From Simiduia aestuariiviva (GTDB lineage Bacteria; Pseudomonadota; Gammaproteobacteria; Pseudomonadales; Cellvibrionaceae): a DNA stretch of 64,000 bases. The DNA lies in assembly GCF_014192475.1 (NCBI RefSeq), contig NZ_JACHXZ010000001.1, positions 854,110-918,109 of the forward strand, read 5' to 3'. A program made the position numbers and the translations under genes. Under the pieces are notes generated by a model, which made no database searches, was not told the DNA's origin, and was given only the letters and a program-made list of their open reading frames with translations. Positions 17,001-24,720 of this stretch are shown piece after piece. How positions within the stretch are numbered: the first letter of the stretch is position 1; each line of letters begins with the position of its first letter.

Positions 17001-17699
17001 CGATTCATTGAGATAGGCGTGGGCGGCAAGGAGTTTCGCCGTGACCGCCATTTCCTCTTCTAAGTCTTGTTCTAACAATGTGCTCAATTGGTATTGATAG
17101 ATAATGATCGGTGTTGTGCCAACCAACAGCACCACGCCGAGAACGAGATTAAAGGTCAGATTCCGAATGCTTAGCTGGCAAAATCTCGAAGCTTGCAGCC
17201 CCTTGAAGTCTACGCTGCGCGCGGCCAGTACCAGTAGGTTGGCGCACAGTAGATTGAATACGCCATTCATGGCTTGTTTGGTGCCGATAAATACAGACTG
17301 TTCGAATCCAACATTCAGGAAATACTGATAGAAGAACAGCACCAGCGGGATGCCCAATAGCAGCCAATAGCAGACGTCTGCATACACGAGATTGTGTTGC
17401 GGTCGCAGATGGTGCCAGAGCGCCACAAAGGCCACTTCTGCCCCAAAAATGGCAATGGCATAGGGGTGATTCCAAAGCAACCACGTATAGCTGGATGCAA
17501 TCAGCGCGACGATGATGGCTGAGCGGGGCCCGAGCAGCGCAAGGGCAACGAAACTGGCAATTGATCCAAAAATAAAGTCTATGCCAAACAGCAGTGGCAG
17601 AGACGTGTAATTGCCGAGCCAACCCAGCAGGGCGAGGCAGCTTGTGATCGCGATAAAACGTGGCCAATAACTGGGTACGTGGTGGCGGTGTACGGGCAT
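14070..17699 (-). CDS. Hybrid sensor histidine kinase, BarA-like (membrane sensor, PAS, HisKA, HATPase, two REC, Hpt)
   Basis: 1209 residues. Five or six helices fill residues 1-165 (MASE1-like), a further helix pair brackets an extracytoplasmic region at about 190-345, then a HAMP-like linker and a PAS domain (about 435-550). The kinase core has His586 in MSHEIRTPLNG and the G-box GTGLGLAI. A first receiver (starts ILVVDDLEHRR, near 830) looks degenerate around the phosphoacceptor. The second receiver has Asp999 in LVLMDCQMPEMDG and is intact. The Hpt domain has His1149 in AHEIKGVAGN. Such kinases pass phosphate His-Asp-His to a separate response regulator, none of which is adjacent. The long N-terminal sensor ligand is unknown. 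Confidence 0.92.
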   Translation of the reverse strand: MPVHRHHVPSYWPRFIAITSCLALLGWLGNYTSLPLLFGIDFIFGSIASFVALALLGPRSAIIVALIASSYTWLLWNHPYAIAIFGAEVAFVALWHHLRPQHNLVYADVCYWLLLGIPLVLFFYQYFLNVGFEQSVFIGTKQAMNGVFNLLCANLLVLAARSVDFKGLQASRFCQLSIRNLTFNLVLGVVLLVGTTPIIIYQYQLSTLLEQDLEEEMAVTAKLLAAHAYLNESPSELQQWLAELPLDEALFIELQKNGTRIQRGAVPQINEYDATSNSKLTHLTLFVDGKQKSIIQQWNQGIYVYQQTSGDWNILLGRPANKVVQKLQARKQGAFLLLNGLVLLAILLAQVLSKIIETPLQQLRRRTHSIGAQSPDEKTADTASNIIEFRLLFEAFRDMAERLDNSLSELKNTNDTLEQRVENRTKDIQRLSLVASTTTNGVVILNNKHEIVWTNQAFHKMLAKNNNRVWSKPFIPFLRMRDNAQKTAFEQAIVNEDRFSMQLDILNDEHNKLWVDLEWINTTQEKHGHEGVIVILSDITAEKRINDELTHYAARLESINIAQEKAKQLAEGAALAKSQFMASMSHEIRTPLNGVVGMLGLLTRSEQSEQQNHYTQLALHSAESLLNIINEILDFSKIEAGQLHIERLDFDIIKLISDFAATAAVRAQEKGIELYLDATALEHTKINSDSSRILQILNNLMGNAIKFTEQGHVQLDVHISEDNQGQHQLECTVSDTGIGIEAHVLPHLFEAFTQADASTTRKYGGTGLGLAITKQLCEILEGQLEVDSVPGQGSRFSFRIPIDIASDDQPASRLWPDLANQNILVVDDLEHRRALTLRYLSHTGAHIIGCASLDANTDVDVQWLLAGPESINAIEALRASGKLSQCHILLLCSHSKREELVAIGRWVNFHHLPIPLTPLAMEHLLPNATPRIETTNKQPRTRCIGKLLLVEDNHVNQELARSLLEDMGYHVRMAANGAEAMDHLIDTPRQDAFDLVLMDCQMPEMDGYTATRHIRNGKAGHFNKDIPIIAMTANAMHGDRERCMEAGMSDYLTKPLDFDLVEKVLGNWLANESPKPIATEVATPDSQPTSAPTEELVWDKADALKRVRQREDRLRSLIELFLRDMPARCEKIEQSVQDNNLEDIQRVAHEIKGVAGNISAKCLYKTARELELACKEKRATQPLFERLKQEMQRTTQAFNNYLEQPAQQV

Positions 17700-17848
17700 G
17701 TAACGGCGTCTGCCTCGGCTTTGCTGAGTGATGCACTCAGTTTAGTCAAGGCATGCCGTTTGTGCGGGGCAATTTAGACGGATGATTAAATATTGCTTTC
17801 GGCGGCGAAAATTACCGGTAAGGCCAGCTATTCCGCCGCGTTAAACAG

Positions 17849-19354
17849 TCATTTAGTTATAAGAAGCAATATTGTATTGGATAGTTCAGGACTATCTAAT
17901 TTCCCATAGCCGAGTACTAGATCGGCCTTAGCATCGTTGTTGAGATCCGCTGCGCGCACGTGGCTGCCGTCTTCGGGCAATGTGGTTTTATACGCCAAGG
18001 GCTTCTTAGCGATCAGTTTTTCGGTGCGGTTGCCGGGGTAGATTTCGAGCGTATGGCCGCTTTTGGACAACACGAGGTCTTGCACATCATCGCCGGTGAT
18101 GTCTGCCAGCAGAGTAATGGCGCTGCCCGAGCGGCCGGAGGTAAGGCTAAATTTGAGAGCTACCTGCTCTTTGGCGGCAGGCTTGGCACCGAAATGGCCT
18201 TGCTCATCCTGTGCAAAGAGGTACACCTGCTGATCAATGCTGCCCGAGAGCAGCGCGCCAATAATTTGCGTGATGCCGATGTTGAAGCGCGAGAGTAGAA
18301 TTTCTGGGCGCTGGTCGCCGTGCATGTCGATAATGTTGAGCCCGGTGAGGGTGCCCTCGGCTTTAATCGTGGAGTCGGGCAGGCGATGGAACTGCACCGG
18401 TGCGCCTGGTTCTGCGCTTGAGGCCGCTTGGCCCAGATAAATCTCATAATCATTGACGCGGTCGAGAACCCCTTGACTGCGGGTGTAGCGCACGATCATG
18501 TCGGGGCGGCCATCATTGTTGATATCTTGCAGCCGCTCAAGCTTGCGGTAGGTGAGGTTGCTTTGATCGAGTTCTTGGCCATTGATATCGCGCTTGTACC
18601 ACCAATCGACACCGCTGATATCGGGTGCGATTGCCAGGGGTGCTCCGGCGCTGAAGGTGCCGTCCTCCTGCTGCAGGAACGGGTGAAGTTGGCCCTCTTG
18701 GGGCCGGATTAGGTCTTGTCGGTGGTCACCGTTGATATCGGCGGTATAGATTGGCGCGGGAGTATAGCGGGCGCCTCGATTATCCATGATGATTTGTGGG
18801 CCAATGGGCAGCGTGTGTTGGCGTTGCTGTGCGGTGCCGAGGTGGGTGATAACGTGCAACTGATCAAAGTCGGCGATCACCGCTGCGTTTTGATTCTTGC
18901 CCTGTAGGGGTTGTAGAAACGCATCTCTGTAGATGAACGAGGGTTGGGTTTCGCGCACCAACGATCGCACAGCTGCGCGCTGTTCCAGTGCTGCGCTAGC
19001 GCCGTTGACAACGAGTTGGGCCAAGGAATCGGCGGCGAGAAAAAACAGCGACTGTGCGCCTTGATCATTGGGTTCAGAGATGTCGTAACTGAAGTATTCT
19101 GGCGCAATTGCTACGTGAGCGGCCTGGCTGAAACTGTCGCCTTGCCATTGATAGATGTGCAATTGGCGCGCATTGTTTGACTGGGTAAACAGTATCAGCT
19201 CGTGGCCTCCGCCCGGCAGTAAATCGGCTGTTTGGGCAGGCTGAATCAGCGGCCCTGGCGCCTCGATGCGATGTTCCTCAAAACTTTGTGCGAAATTAAC
19301 CTGCGACCATGCCAATAAAAACCCCGTGGCGACTAACTGCATGCGATATCGCAT
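17849..19354 (-). CDS. Exported FG-GAP/VCBS repeat protein
   Basis: 501 residues with a signal peptide (about residues 1-22, ending FAQS). At least four segments carry Ca-binding D-x-[NH]-x-D-x-x-x-D loops, for example DINGDHRQD, DINNDGRPD and DLNNDAKAD, typical of VCBS/FG-GAP beta-propellers. There is no catalytic motif and no anchor, so it is probably periplasmic or extracellular. Binding or structural function only; ligand unknown. It lies 150 bp downstream of the hybrid kinase start on the same strand and is unlikely to be in its operon as it is upstream of it. Confidence 0.82.
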   Translation of the reverse strand: MRYRMQLVATGFLLAWSQVNFAQSFEEHRIEAPGPLIQPAQTADLLPGGGHELILFTQSNNARQLHIYQWQGDSFSQAAHVAIAPEYFSYDISEPNDQGAQSLFFLAADSLAQLVVNGASAALEQRAAVRSLVRETQPSFIYRDAFLQPLQGKNQNAAVIADFDQLHVITHLGTAQQRQHTLPIGPQIIMDNRGARYTPAPIYTADINGDHRQDLIRPQEGQLHPFLQQEDGTFSAGAPLAIAPDISGVDWWYKRDINGQELDQSNLTYRKLERLQDINNDGRPDMIVRYTRSQGVLDRVNDYEIYLGQAASSAEPGAPVQFHRLPDSTIKAEGTLTGLNIIDMHGDQRPEILLSRFNIGITQIIGALLSGSIDQQVYLFAQDEQGHFGAKPAAKEQVALKFSLTSGRSGSAITLLADITGDDVQDLVLSKSGHTLEIYPGNRTEKLIAKKPLAYKTTLPEDGSHVRAADLNNDAKADLVLGYGKLDSPELSNTILLLITK

Positions 19355-19630
19355 AAGTCTTCCCTTATCTTTGTTTTGTCGTATTTGTTAAAGCGCGTAT
19401 CTTGCGCGGCGCGTCTGCGACATTCAAGCGTGCGTGGCGCTCGCTGGGTTGAGCGGAGCCAAGTGCCTGTCAAACCGCCTTGTGTGCTGTGGACATGACC
19501 CTAAATTGCGCACACAGGCAGTCAATATGTCGGTATGATTAGGCATAGCTTGCGCGATTTAGTTCCACTAGCGCCGCAGGCAGGTAAGAACAAACATAAA
19601 ACAACAAGGAATATTCGTTAAGGAGTGCTC

Positions 19631-20581
19631 ATGAGCGAAGAATTATTAAATATCATTTTTAGCTTTTGGACGGGATTGGCCGTTTTGGTCTTTATCGTAC
19701 TTAAGTCATCCATCAAGTTTGTACCGCAAAATCATGCTTATGTGGTCGAACGTTTTGGGCGCTATCACAAAACCATGGTGGCTGGTTTGAACTGGCTGAT
19801 GCCAATTTTTGATCGGGTCGCCTACAACCAATCATTGAAAGAGCATGCCTACGATGTGCCCAGCCAAGCGGCGATCACCAAAGACAACATTTCTTTGGTA
19901 GTGGACGGCGTGCTCTACCTCAAGCTGTTGGATCCCTACAAGGCCTCCTACGGTGTCGACAATTACGTGTATGCCGTAACCCAATTGGCACAGACCACCA
20001 TGCGCAGTGAGATCGGTAAAATTGATTTGGATAAAACCTTTGAAGAGCGCGAAAGTCTAAACATCAATATCGTCAATGCCATTAATGCGGCGTCTGAACC
20101 TTGGGGCGTGCAGGTGATGCGGTATGAGATCAAAGACATCGAGCCGCCGCGCACCATTTTGGATGCAATGGAGCGCCAGATGAAAGCCGAGCGCGAGAAG
20201 CGCGCGACCATCTTGGAATCTGAGGGTCATCGGCAGTCTGCCATCAACGTGGCAGAGGGTGATAAACAGGCCCAGGTACTGGCAGCTGAAGCTGACAAAG
20301 AAGAGCAAATTTTGCGTGCTGAAGGTGAGGCGAAGGCAATTATTGCAGTGGCCGATGCAAAAGCGAAAGCCCTCGATACGGTTGGCCGGGTCGCGGCCAC
20401 CACTGAGGGGCAAAAAGCCATTCAGTTGGATCTTGCCGACAAGGCCATCGATGCCAAGCGTGCTATCGCAAAAGATTCTACCGTGGTGTTATTGCCCGAT
20501 GGCAGCAGCAGTGCAGCCAGCGTAGTTGCCGAGGCTATGACCATCATCGGTACCCTTAACAGTCCTAAAACTCCCAGCTAA
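19631..20581 (+). CDS. qmcA: SPFH/stomatin-family membrane protein, QmcA-like
   Basis: 316 residues. One N-terminal membrane helix (about 7-27), an SPFH domain with FVPQNHAYVVERFGRYHKTMVAGLN-type start, and a long charged coiled coil (about 190-270, rich in EA repeats). QmcA-type proteins assemble into large membrane-attached oligomers and are thought to organise membrane microdomains and protease complexes. The ATG at 19631 has AGGAG five bases before it; the GTG at 19625 lies in that site and is rejected. It forms an operon with the NfeD gene 15 bp downstream, the usual stomatin/NfeD pair. Confidence 0.92.
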   Translation: MSEELLNIIFSFWTGLAVLVFIVLKSSIKFVPQNHAYVVERFGRYHKTMVAGLNWLMPIFDRVAYNQSLKEHAYDVPSQAAITKDNISLVVDGVLYLKLLDPYKASYGVDNYVYAVTQLAQTTMRSEIGKIDLDKTFEERESLNINIVNAINAASEPWGVQVMRYEIKDIEPPRTILDAMERQMKAEREKRATILESEGHRQSAINVAEGDKQAQVLAAEADKEEQILRAEGEAKAIIAVADAKAKALDTVGRVAATTEGQKAIQLDLADKAIDAKRAIAKDSTVVLLPDGSSSAASVVAEAMTIIGTLNSPKTPS

Positions 20582-20596
20582 ACGCGAGGCATCTCT

Positions 20597-21061
20597 ATGG
20601 TTGAATACATCAATCAACACCAAACAGAATTCTGGTTGGTCGCAGGATTTGCACTGCTGGTTTTAGAAGTGCTAGTGGGATTTGCGGCTGGTGTGTTTTT
20701 GTTTGCCGGGCTTGGTGCTCTGATTACCGGCGGCTTGATGTTTGTCGGCGTGTTGCCAGAAACTTGGGTTGCGGGTATTTCCTGCACTGGCATCAGTTCA
20801 GGCCTTTCTGCGGTGGTGTTATGGCAACCGCTGCGCAACCTGCAAGGCAACAAACCCATTGAAAAAGACAACAGTAGCGACTTCGTCGGGCACGAGTTTG
20901 TGCTGTCTGAGGACGTAACGCAGAGCCAGCCGGGAACGCTGCAATACTCGGGAATTCAATGGCGTGTCGAACTGGATGCAGGTATTGAATCTCTTGCCAA
21001 AGGTAGTCGTGTGACGGTGGTGTCAGTGGAGGTGGGCGCGTTTAAGGTGCAAGCCCTATAG
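20597..21061 (+). CDS. NfeD family membrane protein
   Basis: 154 residues with three hydrophobic helices (about 13-90) and a C-terminal OB-fold domain of about 60 residues (DFVGHEFVLSEDV to VGAFKVQAL), the standard short NfeD layout (YbbK/YuaF type). It is the usual partner of stomatin-like proteins and lies directly after qmcA. Probably acts with QmcA at the inner membrane. Confidence 0.9.
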   Translation: MVEYINQHQTEFWLVAGFALLVLEVLVGFAAGVFLFAGLGALITGGLMFVGVLPETWVAGISCTGISSGLSAVVLWQPLRNLQGNKPIEKDNSSDFVGHEFVLSEDVTQSQPGTLQYSGIQWRVELDAGIESLAKGSRVTVVSVEVGAFKVQAL

Positions 21062-21085
21062 CGGTTGCGCGGCTACATGCTGTGG

Positions 21086-21113
21086 CGCAAAGCCCTAATG
21101 CAGGGGCTTTGCG
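21086..21113 (+). terminator. Stem-loop after nfeD
   Basis: CGCAAAGCCC-8 nt-GGGCTTTGCG, a perfect 10-bp stem 24 bases after the nfeD stop. No T-run follows, so it may be a weak terminator or an mRNA-stabilising hairpin. Confidence 0.45.
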
Positions 21114-21148
21114 TTAGCAGGCAAAATTGAACCTTAAAAGATTTAGCT

Positions 21149-21394
21149 ATGACTCAAGCGAATAACCCACTGCACGGTAAAACACTGGCGCACATTGTTG
21201 AACGGTTGCAGGCCCATTATGGCTGGGCCGGACTTAGTGCGCGCATCAACATCAACTGCTTTAAGTCTGAACCCTCAATAAAATCAAGTCTGAAATTTCT
21301 GCGTAAAACGCCCTGGGCGCGCGAAAAGGTTGAGGCGCTCTACGTTTCGACCTTTAATGCCGATAATCCATGGCTCCAAAATCCCGATAGCTAG
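21149..21394 (+). CDS. VF530 family protein (DUF2132)
   Basis: 81 residues that match the VF530 family closely: [49 protein letters not shown]. The family is small, basic, helical and described as putatively DNA-binding on structural grounds; its role is unknown. Full length. It converges on the LytTR regulator gene with two bases between the stop codons. Confidence 0.9.
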   Translation: MTQANNPLHGKTLAHIVERLQAHYGWAGLSARININCFKSEPSIKSSLKFLRKTPWAREKVEALYVSTFNADNPWLQNPDS

Positions 21395-21396
21395 CG

Positions 21397-22179
21397 TTAC
21401 AGTAATTCAATCAACTTGCTGTAGCCGCTGCGGCTGATGGCGTATTGTTTGGGATTGTTGTTGTCACTTTTCATGACCGCAAAGCGCGTTTCTTTTGCCT
21501 CTGTTTCTATGCCCTGTAAAAAATCAAGATTGATTAAGGTAGACCGATGAATTCGGCAAAATTGCTGGCTGTCTAACTGGTCTTCCAACTTTGAAAGTCG
21601 CTCTTGCTTGATGTGGCTGGCTTCTGGCGTGTGGATAACGACATAGTCGTCTGCGGCCTCAATGGCGGTGATGTCTTTGGTTGCAATGACATACACATCG
21701 CCTTTATCGCGCACTAAAATTCGCTGGATGGGCGCGCCGGGTTGATTCATTTGCTGCGCCGCTGATTGCTGCTGGGCTTGGTATTGCGCCGGTGTTTCGT
21801 GGGCGACTCTTTGCGCGATACGTTCAACACTCTGTAGTAATCGGTCTTTGTTGACCGGCTTCAGGAGATAGTCAACGGCATTCTTTTCAAATGCTTGAAT
21901 GGCATAGTCGTTGTGAGCCGTGATGAACACCGTTAACGGTGCGGTATCCCCCAGCAGCTCCAAGACATCAAAGCCATCCAGTTTTGGCATGTTTATATCC
22001 AAAAACATCACTTGTGGGTTTAAATCATTCACCGCTTTGACGGCGCTTATGCCATTTTCACATTCAGCCAGCACCTGTATGTTGGGGTGCGCATTCAGCA
22101 GCGTTTTCAGTGCTTGGCGAGCGTGCGATTCATCATCCACGATAATGGCACTAATGTGTTCTGGCGATTCCATAATCAT
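21397..22179 (-). CDS. LytTR-family response regulator
   Basis: 260 residues. The receiver (about 8-125) contains the acidic pair VDDE and phosphoacceptor Asp in VMFLDINMPKLDG. Residues about 150-258 form a LytTR DNA-binding domain (ILVRDKGDVYVI, CRIHRSTLINLDFL). A glutamine-rich linker joins them. The start ATG at 22179 overlaps the stop of the upstream kinase (ATGA); an ATG two codons on is an alternative. It is the last gene of the DUF4389 / LiaF-like / kinase / regulator unit and is presumably phosphorylated by the adjacent kinase. Confidence 0.93.
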   Translation of the reverse strand: MIMESPEHISAIIVDDESHARQALKTLLNAHPNIQVLAECENGISAVKAVNDLNPQVMFLDINMPKLDGFDVLELLGDTAPLTVFITAHNDYAIQAFEKNAVDYLLKPVNKDRLLQSVERIAQRVAHETPAQYQAQQQSAAQQMNQPGAPIQRILVRDKGDVYVIATKDITAIEAADDYVVIHTPEASHIKQERLSKLEDQLDSQQFCRIHRSTLINLDFLQGIETEAKETRFAVMKSDNNNPKQYAISRSGYSKLIELL

Positions 22180-23270
22180 TTTCTCTGGGGTAGGGCGGTA
22201 GCGCGCGTAAGAAAGGGCAGTGACAGTGCGACGCTGTAAACCTCGTCGGTTTGCTCGGCGTTAAAGCGCGACCCGGGCCCATAGTAACTTTGCAATCGCT
22301 TCTTCAAAGACGCGAGCCCGTGTTTGGTGCTCTGAGCTTTGTTGCCGGTGGGGTCGTAGCTATTGCTTACACACAAATCAATGCTGTTTTGGTTTTGTTT
22401 AATCGATATTTTGATGAAACCGGCACCAGCGTGGGATTGAATGCCATGTTTGATGGCGTTTTCAATGAGGGGAAATAGCAATAGGGGCATGGCCGGCTGG
22501 CCGAGCGCGTTGTTGTCCACCTCGATGAATACTTCAAGACCCTCACCGAACCGCTCTCGCTCAATGGCGAGGTAGTTTTTGACGTGATTCAACTCTTCTT
22601 CAATGGTGACCAGCTCATTCTTGGAATAGTTCACGCTGTAGCGTAAAAACTCAGACATTTGAACACATTTATCGTGAATTTTATCGGGCGCGATAATTGA
22701 TAAATTGGCCAGCATATTCAAGCTGTTGTACATAAAGTGTGGGTGTACGCTCGCTTTGATGGTTTGCAGTTCAATGTTGCTGATAAGCAACTTTTGCGCG
22801 AGTGCATCCGCATTTTCTGTATGGTCGCCTTTCGCCATTAAGTAGGTGTAGTGAATCAACACCCAAATACCGTACAGCAGCAGGCCAATAATAGTGTTAA
22901 TCATCTGACTCTGTGCGTATACCACACTGGGTTCGTAGGTATTTAATTCAGCCAGTGCGCGCGCCCAGCTCCAACCCAGTAGCATCCATAGTCCAATCGT
23001 GATGGCAGCTGCCAAACTGTGGATAGCCAGCAGTTGCAGTGCCGTGTACCTGTTCGCTGGTAGGCGGACGCACAGGTAGTAGTTGGAAATGCAAAAAAAC
23101 AAGAGGAAGAAGTACCAGGGAATTGTCAGTAAGCTAATTGAACTGATCGGACTGACAATTTGAAACGGTTCGGCAAGCTGGATTAACATTGCCGCTATGC
23201 TAATGCAGATTGTTGACCAAACGACAAAAAGCGTCATAAGGCTTCGATTGGAACCAAAGAAAGGGTGCAT
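22176..23270 (-). CDS. LytS-type sensor histidine kinase
   Basis: 364 residues. Four membrane helices in about 10-150 with short loops, so stimuli are probably membrane-borne. The kinase region has the His_kinase (PF06580) H-box HPHFMYNSLNML near residue 180 and an ATPase domain with PLIENAIKHG and HGLASLKKRL. Its stop overlaps the regulator gene by four bases, marking a cognate pair. It is 20 bp after the LiaF-like gene in the same unit. Confidence 0.92.
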   Translation of the reverse strand: MHPFFGSNRSLMTLFVVWSTICISIAAMLIQLAEPFQIVSPISSISLLTIPWYFFLLFFCISNYYLCVRLPANRYTALQLLAIHSLAAAITIGLWMLLGWSWARALAELNTYEPSVVYAQSQMINTIIGLLLYGIWVLIHYTYLMAKGDHTENADALAQKLLISNIELQTIKASVHPHFMYNSLNMLANLSIIAPDKIHDKCVQMSEFLRYSVNYSKNELVTIEEELNHVKNYLAIERERFGEGLEVFIEVDNNALGQPAMPLLLFPLIENAIKHGIQSHAGAGFIKISIKQNQNSIDLCVSNSYDPTGNKAQSTKHGLASLKKRLQSYYGPGSRFNAEQTDEVYSVALSLPFLTRATALPQRK

Positions 23271-23290
23271 ATACTTAGCTTATTGTTGTT

Positions 23291-24079
23291 TTAGTTAGTT
23301 ATTTCTAGGCCGCCAAGCAAAACCATGCCCGTAATCACCAAATGTTTTTCGGGCATCCCCAGCTTGTCTGCAAGACAAGTGGTTTTGTTCGTGACACCGC
23401 CCAGCATTGGCAAAACCTTCACGGTGACGTTGAAGTGGGCGGGCACCTTGATTTCTGCACCCCCCATAAAAGCGAGCACATCAATTTCGATAGCCCCATT
23501 TTTGCTGTCGGCTTCTCGAATATCTACCTCGGCGCCCCCTAAAATAGCGATGACGCTGCCACCTGTTAGTCGTTTAGAGCGGGTGGAAAAATTGCCGCCA
23601 CCTAATATGGTAAATACATCTATTTTGGTGTCACCAGGTTGTTCGGAAGTCGTACCCGGTTGTTCTTGGTCCAGTTCACCATCGATGACAATGCCTATGG
23701 TGGAGGTATCGCTATCGCCCTTCGGGCCACTGCTGGCCTTCTGGCGGATTAAGTTTATTCCGGCAATTAGTAAAATGATGGGAATTATCAGCGCACTGAT
23801 ACTGAAGTTAAGAATGTGCCAGTTTGCGAGTTGGAACAGCACGCCCAGTCCGATTAAGGTATGGGGCAAATATTGGCGACAGCGGGTTTCTGTTCCCTCC
23901 TTTTCACGGCGACCGTACAGTTGGACGGCACCCGCAATAATGAGCAGTACCGGCCAGTTTTTCAGGACCAAACCCAGAAAGGGAATCCCGATATTGTTGA
24001 GAAACAGCAACACTGCGAAGGCCACTAAACCAATGCCAAACAGTGTGCGTGGCGTCATATTGTCGTTGTGCTTACTCAT
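23291..24079 (-). CDS. LiaF-like membrane protein
   Basis: 262 residues. N-terminal half with about four helices (LiaF/DUF5668-like, with GIGLVAFAVLLFLNNIG), C-terminal half a beta-rich repeat domain (about 150-262) with the LiaF hallmark ILGGGNFSTRSKRLTGGSV, ILGGAEVDIREA, FMGGAEIKVP. In Firmicutes LiaF inhibits the LiaS kinase until cell-envelope stress. Here it sits just upstream of a kinase/regulator pair of a different (LytS/LytTR) type, so an analogous sensing role is inferred. The start is an ATG 51 bases after the DUF4389 stop. Confidence 0.85.
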   Translation of the reverse strand: MSKHNDNMTPRTLFGIGLVAFAVLLFLNNIGIPFLGLVLKNWPVLLIIAGAVQLYGRREKEGTETRCRQYLPHTLIGLGVLFQLANWHILNFSISALIIPIILLIAGINLIRQKASSGPKGDSDTSTIGIVIDGELDQEQPGTTSEQPGDTKIDVFTILGGGNFSTRSKRLTGGSVIAILGGAEVDIREADSKNGAIEIDVLAFMGGAEIKVPAHFNVTVKVLPMLGGVTNKTTCLADKLGMPEKHLVITGMVLLGGLEITN

Positions 24080-24130
24080 ATCGGGTCTCTCAAGAGTGCT
24101 GTATATGTGTCAGTTATGCCGGAAATCGCG

Positions 24131-24577
24131 CTATGGGCGCGAATCCGTGTTGTCTTGCTCTGATTCTGAGGTGCCAGTGGAGGGTTGTTTAGCGCCTTCC
24201 TCTGCCGCTGTCTCGGGCTCTTCGATACTTCCATCGATAATGTCGCTATCTGCCGCAGTGTGCGTGGTGCTGTTTGTGCTTTCCTCTGTTTTTGCCTGTG
24301 TATTGTCACAAAAGGGAAATGGCTTAGCGTCGCCGTTATAGCTCACAAAGGTGAGTGCTTCTTGAATGTACTGGGTAATAGTTGCGCACATCTTGCGGAT
24401 ATTTTCATTGTCCTGCCCGAATAGCAGGGTAAATATAAATTGGACGCTGCAAAGTATCCACATCAACATGCCTGCAAGGTGAAGGATAATACCGTAGATG
24501 ACCATGTAGACAAGCCGAATCCAGGTGGGGCCGTTGGTCATGTTGGCGAAAATTTGATCTTGTGATGGTTGGTTCAT
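24131..24577 (-). CDS. DUF4389 family membrane protein
   Basis: 148 residues. One broad hydrophobic region (about 20-55: WIRLVYMVIYGIILHLAGMLMW and beyond) followed by a soluble acidic tail rich in E, T and S (about 100-148). The N-terminal block is DUF4389-like. GGAG lies seven bases before the ATG. First gene of the LiaF-like/kinase operon, divergent from nothing: the upstream gene CheB-CheR ends in the same direction 140 bp before. Function unknown; the context suggests a role in the membrane sensing unit. Confidence 0.82.
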   Translation of the reverse strand: MNQPSQDQIFANMTNGPTWIRLVYMVIYGIILHLAGMLMWILCSVQFIFTLLFGQDNENIRKMCATITQYIQEALTFVSYNGDAKPFPFCDNTQAKTEESTNSTTHTAADSDIIDGSIEEPETAAEEGAKQPSTGTSESEQDNTDSRP

Positions 24578-24720
24578 TGGGTTGCTCCGTTGGGTATAAG
24601 TCAGTTGGTCAGCTGTATACTAAGCAACCCAACGGGGGGAATGGACCGGATTTCGGTTAACGGCGGTTAGGCATCGGTAGGCGACGCCTGTGGGCCGCAG
24701 AATGGGTAGAAACCTAAGTG

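Noticed and set aside
23325-24341. 338-codon frame on the plus strand opposite the LiaF-like and DUF4389 genes
   Set aside because: Lies antisense to two genes with clear family features and contains no recognised domain.
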